The notes under the pieces are model-generated. The model did no database searches and was not told the DNA's origin. It saw only the letters and a program-made list of their open reading frames with translations. The translations under genes and the position numbers were made by a program. 64,000 nt of DNA from positions 1 to 64,000 of the forward strand of contig JAIWNI010000049.1 in the NCBI GenBank assembly GCA_025331435.1. Direction: 5' to 3'. Positions 60,945 through 64,000 of the stretch are shown piece by piece. Source of the DNA: Choanephora cucurbitarum (taxonomy: Eukaryota > Mucoromycota > Mucoromycetes > Mucorales > Choanephoraceae). Each line of letters begins with the position of its first letter. Within the stretch, counting starts at the first letter, position 1.

Positions 60945-61379
60945 CTTAGTATTGTATATATTAGCGTATGATAAACCTAGTTTAAATGATCCAATCGTTA
61001 TTCTCCTTTTTTTTTCTTTATTTTATATATAAATAGGTGCTTTCTTCTTTTCTTTCTTTTTGTAAAATAAAGGAAAGAAAGAAAAAAATAAGAGTATAAA
61101 AAAAATAAAATAAATAAAAATAAAATAGAAGCGTGACTTTGTCAGCCCAATCAAGGGACACTTTATTATTGCATTTCTTTAGGATGTAATGAGAGCATAG
61201 TTAAATGTGTCCTTTTTATAGAACAAGGTGATAATTCCTTTTTTTTTCTTTGAAATAATAAAAGCAAATGGATAGAATACATTCACCCTAAAGAAAAGGT
61301 CATCAGATAGCGGGCATTCATTTTAAAAGGGCTTAAAGCGATAGAAAACTCTTTTTTTTTTTTTAAAATTAAAATAGCC

Positions 61380-63541
61380 ATGTCCCATCCACCCAACTCA
61401 CCTCTCTCCCCACTCTCTCCTTTAAGCCCTTCTCAGACACCTACCTCACCAGCCAGCCAACCAAAAACGATTTATGATATTCTCTATTCAAAACACAATC
61501 CTCCTGAATTCTATGGTCCTCACCAACTGATCCAGTCAAGTGCCTGTCCTCATCTCGCTCAACTCAAACAGTCATTGAGAGAAGGCAACCCACAGGAAAA
61601 CATCCTAGAGAACTACCGTGCCCTTGTTCAATACTCACTTGTCTGGCACAAGAGTAGGAAATCAATCGCCAAGAGAAAACGAGAATTAAAAGTAAGGTAC
61701 TACTTATTCTTTATGTTCCTATGAGATTCATATTGCTTCATGGGATGCTTAGTTACCTTTACCTCAATGTACTACCTGCCTTGATCCTCTATCTCGATTG
61801 CATGCCTGTCTTCATTGTGTCTATTTGGGATGTTGGAAGAAGGGTCACATGAAGGATCATCAAAAGGAAAAGAAACATATCTTTGGTAAGTTCCAACCTT
61901 AGGTTTGATTTTTTTTATGGATATTCATAGCTGCTGTTTTAGCTATGGAATTTGATAGACATGCTATCTTCTGTAGTGAATGTGATGACTATGTGTATGA
62001 TGTTGAAATCGATGAAAAGATTACGCGTCATGAACTCATGTCAAGTAAGTGAATTCTAAAAAAAAACCATATTTAACACGCTCTGTAGATGCCAGACGAA
62101 AGAAACAAAAAGTACATTATGTCTCTTGGGAACCTACCAAGCAAGAGATCCCTACACTCATACACCACTCTACCATCAATTCATGTCAGGGTATTCGAGG
62201 CTTATGCAACATGGGCAACACCTGTTTCATGAACGTCATCCTTCAGAGTTTTGTTCATAATCCTCTCCTAAAGGCCTATTTCCTAAGTGATCGTCATAAC
62301 CCTAAACATTGTGAAAAACAATACTGTATGTGTTGTGAGATGGATGATCTGTTTACTCAGGCAAGTAAAAGATTGAAAGCGTATTCTACAGTCCTACTCA
62401 TCGTTATTTTTAGTTTTATTCAGAGGATAAAAAGCCTTATGGTCCATGTCGGTTCTTGCAATCCATGTGGATGAGTCTAAAGGAACTGGCAGGTTATGCT
62501 CAACAGGATGCTCATGAGTTCTTTATCAGTGCTCTCAACAATATCCATGCAGGCTGTAAAGAACAAAAGTTGGCTCATTGTGAATGCATCATCCACAAGA
62601 CATTTGCTGGTCTCTTGCAATCCAATGTCACTTGTTTGCGTTGTCGTAATGTCACGACCACATGTGATCCCATGTTGGATATCAGTCTAGGCTTGAGACC
62701 AGTTGAAAAGAAGAAACCGACCAACAGTAGACTGTTGAGTGGCCACTCAGCCACAGATAAGCATGGCAGACGATCGAGTCATGATGATCCTGCCAGAGCC
62801 AATAAACAAGGAAATACCTTGTTGGACTGTCTAGATCGATATACTCAACCTGAGAAATTGGGTCCTAATGAATACAGTTGTAGTAAATGTGGTAATACAT
62901 TTCAGGTAATTTAAAACTAAAAAAAGGGCTCATCTTGTTTATTTTGACTGTTTTTTAAAGGAAGCTACCAAACAACTTTCAATTAAACGTATACCTCCTG
63001 TATTAAGTATTCAACTTAAGGTAAGAACAACATAAAGAAGAAGGCAGGAAGGGCTTATCCACTAGATTAGCGTTTTGAACATGGTACTTCAACAAGTAAA
63101 ATTGAAACAAAGATCAAATTTCCTGTGGAACTTGATTTGACACCTTACACAAGCAACAAAAACAAAGACAGGTAATTTCACTCATTTTTGAAATTATAGA
63201 AACTAAACTTTTCTCTTCAGTGATAATGTCTATACTTTATTCTCTGTTGTCAATCATCAAGGCAAAGTAGATACAGGACATTATACCATGTTTGCTAAAC
63301 ATAGAAATGAAGTAAGTGCTTTGTTTCTTTTTTTGTCAAATTGATTTATTTATGTTTTCAAGTGGTTTCGATTTGACGATCATAATGTCACTTTGGCCTA
63401 TCAAAAAGATGTACTTGACAGTCGAGCGTAAGTTAGGATAGTTTTTTGTTTAGAGTGAAACTAATAATTTTTATAAGTTATATGTGCTTTTATGTCAAGA
63501 AATCTTTAGAATATGAATCAGATCCTTTTCGATTTGTTTAA
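61380..63541 (+). CDS. UBP8: SAGA deubiquitinase Ubp8/USP22
   Basis: Ten exons (61380-61691, 61753-61885, 61931-62044, 62089-62360, 62414-62905, 62961-63020, 63071-63171, 63221-63311, 63363-63427, 63478-63541) give 567 aa. After a Ser/Pro-rich start (SPLSPLSPLSPS), a ZnF-UBP finger covers about residues 45-185 (CPHLAQLK, CTTCLDPLSRLHACLHC, GCWKKGHMKDHQ, IFCSECDDYVYDV). The USP core has the Cys box GLCNMGNTCFMNVILQS, the QQDAHEF motif, the C-x2-C pairs CLRCRN and CSKCGN, and the His box TGHYTMFAKHRNEWFRFDD. In SAGA, Ubp8 removes ubiquitin from histone H2B with Sgf11, Sus1 and Sgf73. Intron 4 (62361-62413) has a GC donor. The last exon restores the family C-terminus (YMCFYVKKSLEYE). Confidence 0.94.
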
Positions 63542-63676
63542 AAAATTTACAGAATTTTTTTTATTTCCTTTTTTATTAATATGCAAAAAAAAGAGAGAGA
63601 GATATGTACTTGTTATTTTTTTCCTTTATTTTTAATGTGTGTGAGTGTGTGGATATACAAATGAAAAGCTTTTTTT

Positions 63677-64000
63677 TTAGTTCTTTTGGTTACGAGCAGC
63701 AATATGAGGATGGACCATAAAGTCATGTAGAGGTTTACCAGCAGGCACCATAGGGAAAAGCACCTCTTGTTTACAGACAACAGCATCCATCAAGACAGGA
63801 CCCTCATGAGCCAAGAATTCCTTCATCTTTTCCTCTACTTCAGAAGCCTTGGTGACACGAATACCTTTGACACCCATGGACTCTGCCAACTTGACAAAAT
63901 CAGGATTCTTCATGATCGTACCTGAATAACGTTCTTTATAGAACAGATCTTGCCATTGTTTCACCATACCCTGGAACGAGTTATTCAGCAACAAGACCTT
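63677..64000 (-). CDS. ILV2: Acetolactate synthase catalytic subunit, C-terminal part
   Basis: The frame is open to the right edge, so only the last 107 codons are in the window. They read LLLNNSFQGMVKQWQDLFYK, ERYSGTIMKNPDFVKLAESM, GVKGIRVTKASEVEEKM, then HEGPVLMDAVVCKQEVLFPM and VPAGKPLHDFMVHPH, the ThDP-binding and C-terminal tail of AHAS catalytic subunits. The QGMVKQWQ segment is typical of eukaryotic Ilv2. The enzyme makes acetolactate and acetohydroxybutyrate in the mitochondrial branched-chain amino acid pathway. The gene is convergent with UBP8, 135 bp apart. The 5' part and the transit peptide lie outside. Confidence 0.95.
   Translation of the reverse strand, partial: KVLLLNNSFQGMVKQWQDLFYKERYSGTIMKNPDFVKLAESMGVKGIRVTKASEVEEKMKEFLAHEGPVLMDAVVCKQEVLFPMVPAGKPLHDFMVHPHIAARNQKN

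Overview
This looks like a nuclear contig from a Mucoromycota fungus, most likely Mucorales. The intergenic DNA is AT-rich. Introns are mostly 50-75 nt with GTAAG..YAG ends and are dense in the housekeeping genes. The protein set is typical of early-diverging fungi: a CYP51 close to the Mucorales type, a MATA-type HMG-box protein, a STE12 with C-terminal zinc fingers, a homeodomain factor, a fungal protoglobin, and an NCLX-like exchanger. The species cannot be fixed from the sequence. I saw no bacterial-style operons, rRNA, tRNA or CRISPR array.

I placed 26 protein-coding genes, most by splicing exons by hand until frame and family motifs agreed. Left to right: SPF30-like splicing factor (-, 1092-1883); a 4.7 kb gene-free stretch with decayed reading frames; TFIIH subunit TFB1 (+, 6631-8931); NCLX/Ecm27-like Na+(H+)/Ca2+ exchanger (+, 9325-13000); tail-anchored protoglobin (+, 14308-15080); Drs2-type P4-ATPase (-, 15258 to about 19660); a tight trio of SDR/FabG-like reductase (-), snurportin-1 (+) and ADA3/NGG1 (+) at 20702-23970; Vip1-type RRM protein (+, 24147-25245); an HMG-box factor (27474-28367) alone between two gene deserts; oligopeptide transporter (+, 31890-34357); CDF zinc transporter (+, 35080-36476); glycerol kinase (+, 37402-39145); DUF1295 membrane protein (+, 39250-40536); uL1-fold ribosome-biogenesis protein (-, 40753-41988); GPI ethanolamine-phosphate transferase LAS21/GPI7 (+, 42193-45456); C2H2 factor (-, 46243-47016); UNC-50/Gmh1 (-, 48599-49711); homeodomain factor (-, 49785-50473); HID1 (+, 50686-53516); CYP51/ERG11 (-, 53629-55385); a decayed, repeat-rich gap; STE12 (-, 57518-59077); FAS1-domain secreted protein (+, 59331-59813); SWIB/Uaf30-like protein (-, 59856-60944); UBP8/USP22 deubiquitinase (+, 61380-63541); and the C-terminus of acetolactate synthase ILV2 (-, running off the right edge).

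Several products meet in shared processes. ADA3 (acetyltransferase module) and UBP8 (deubiquitinase module) are both SAGA subunits. SPF30 and snurportin-1 both serve spliceosomal snRNP biology. The P4-ATPase, UNC-50, HID1 and LAS21 act in Golgi, endomembrane or GPI-anchor traffic. CYP51 belongs to ergosterol synthesis. Four sequence-specific regulators (HMG-box, C2H2, homeodomain, STE12) lie within 32 kb, and the HMG-box gene has the longest flanking non-coding DNA.

The observations most worth following are three introns that keep the frame only if read as GC-AG introns; a DGEV in place of DGET in the P4-ATPase; a membrane-anchored protoglobin; the wild-type Tyr at the azole-critical site of this CYP51 copy; a 46 bp bidirectional promoter; and a decayed spliced gene with a CxxC..CxxC motif flanked by repeats at 56.1-57.1 kb.
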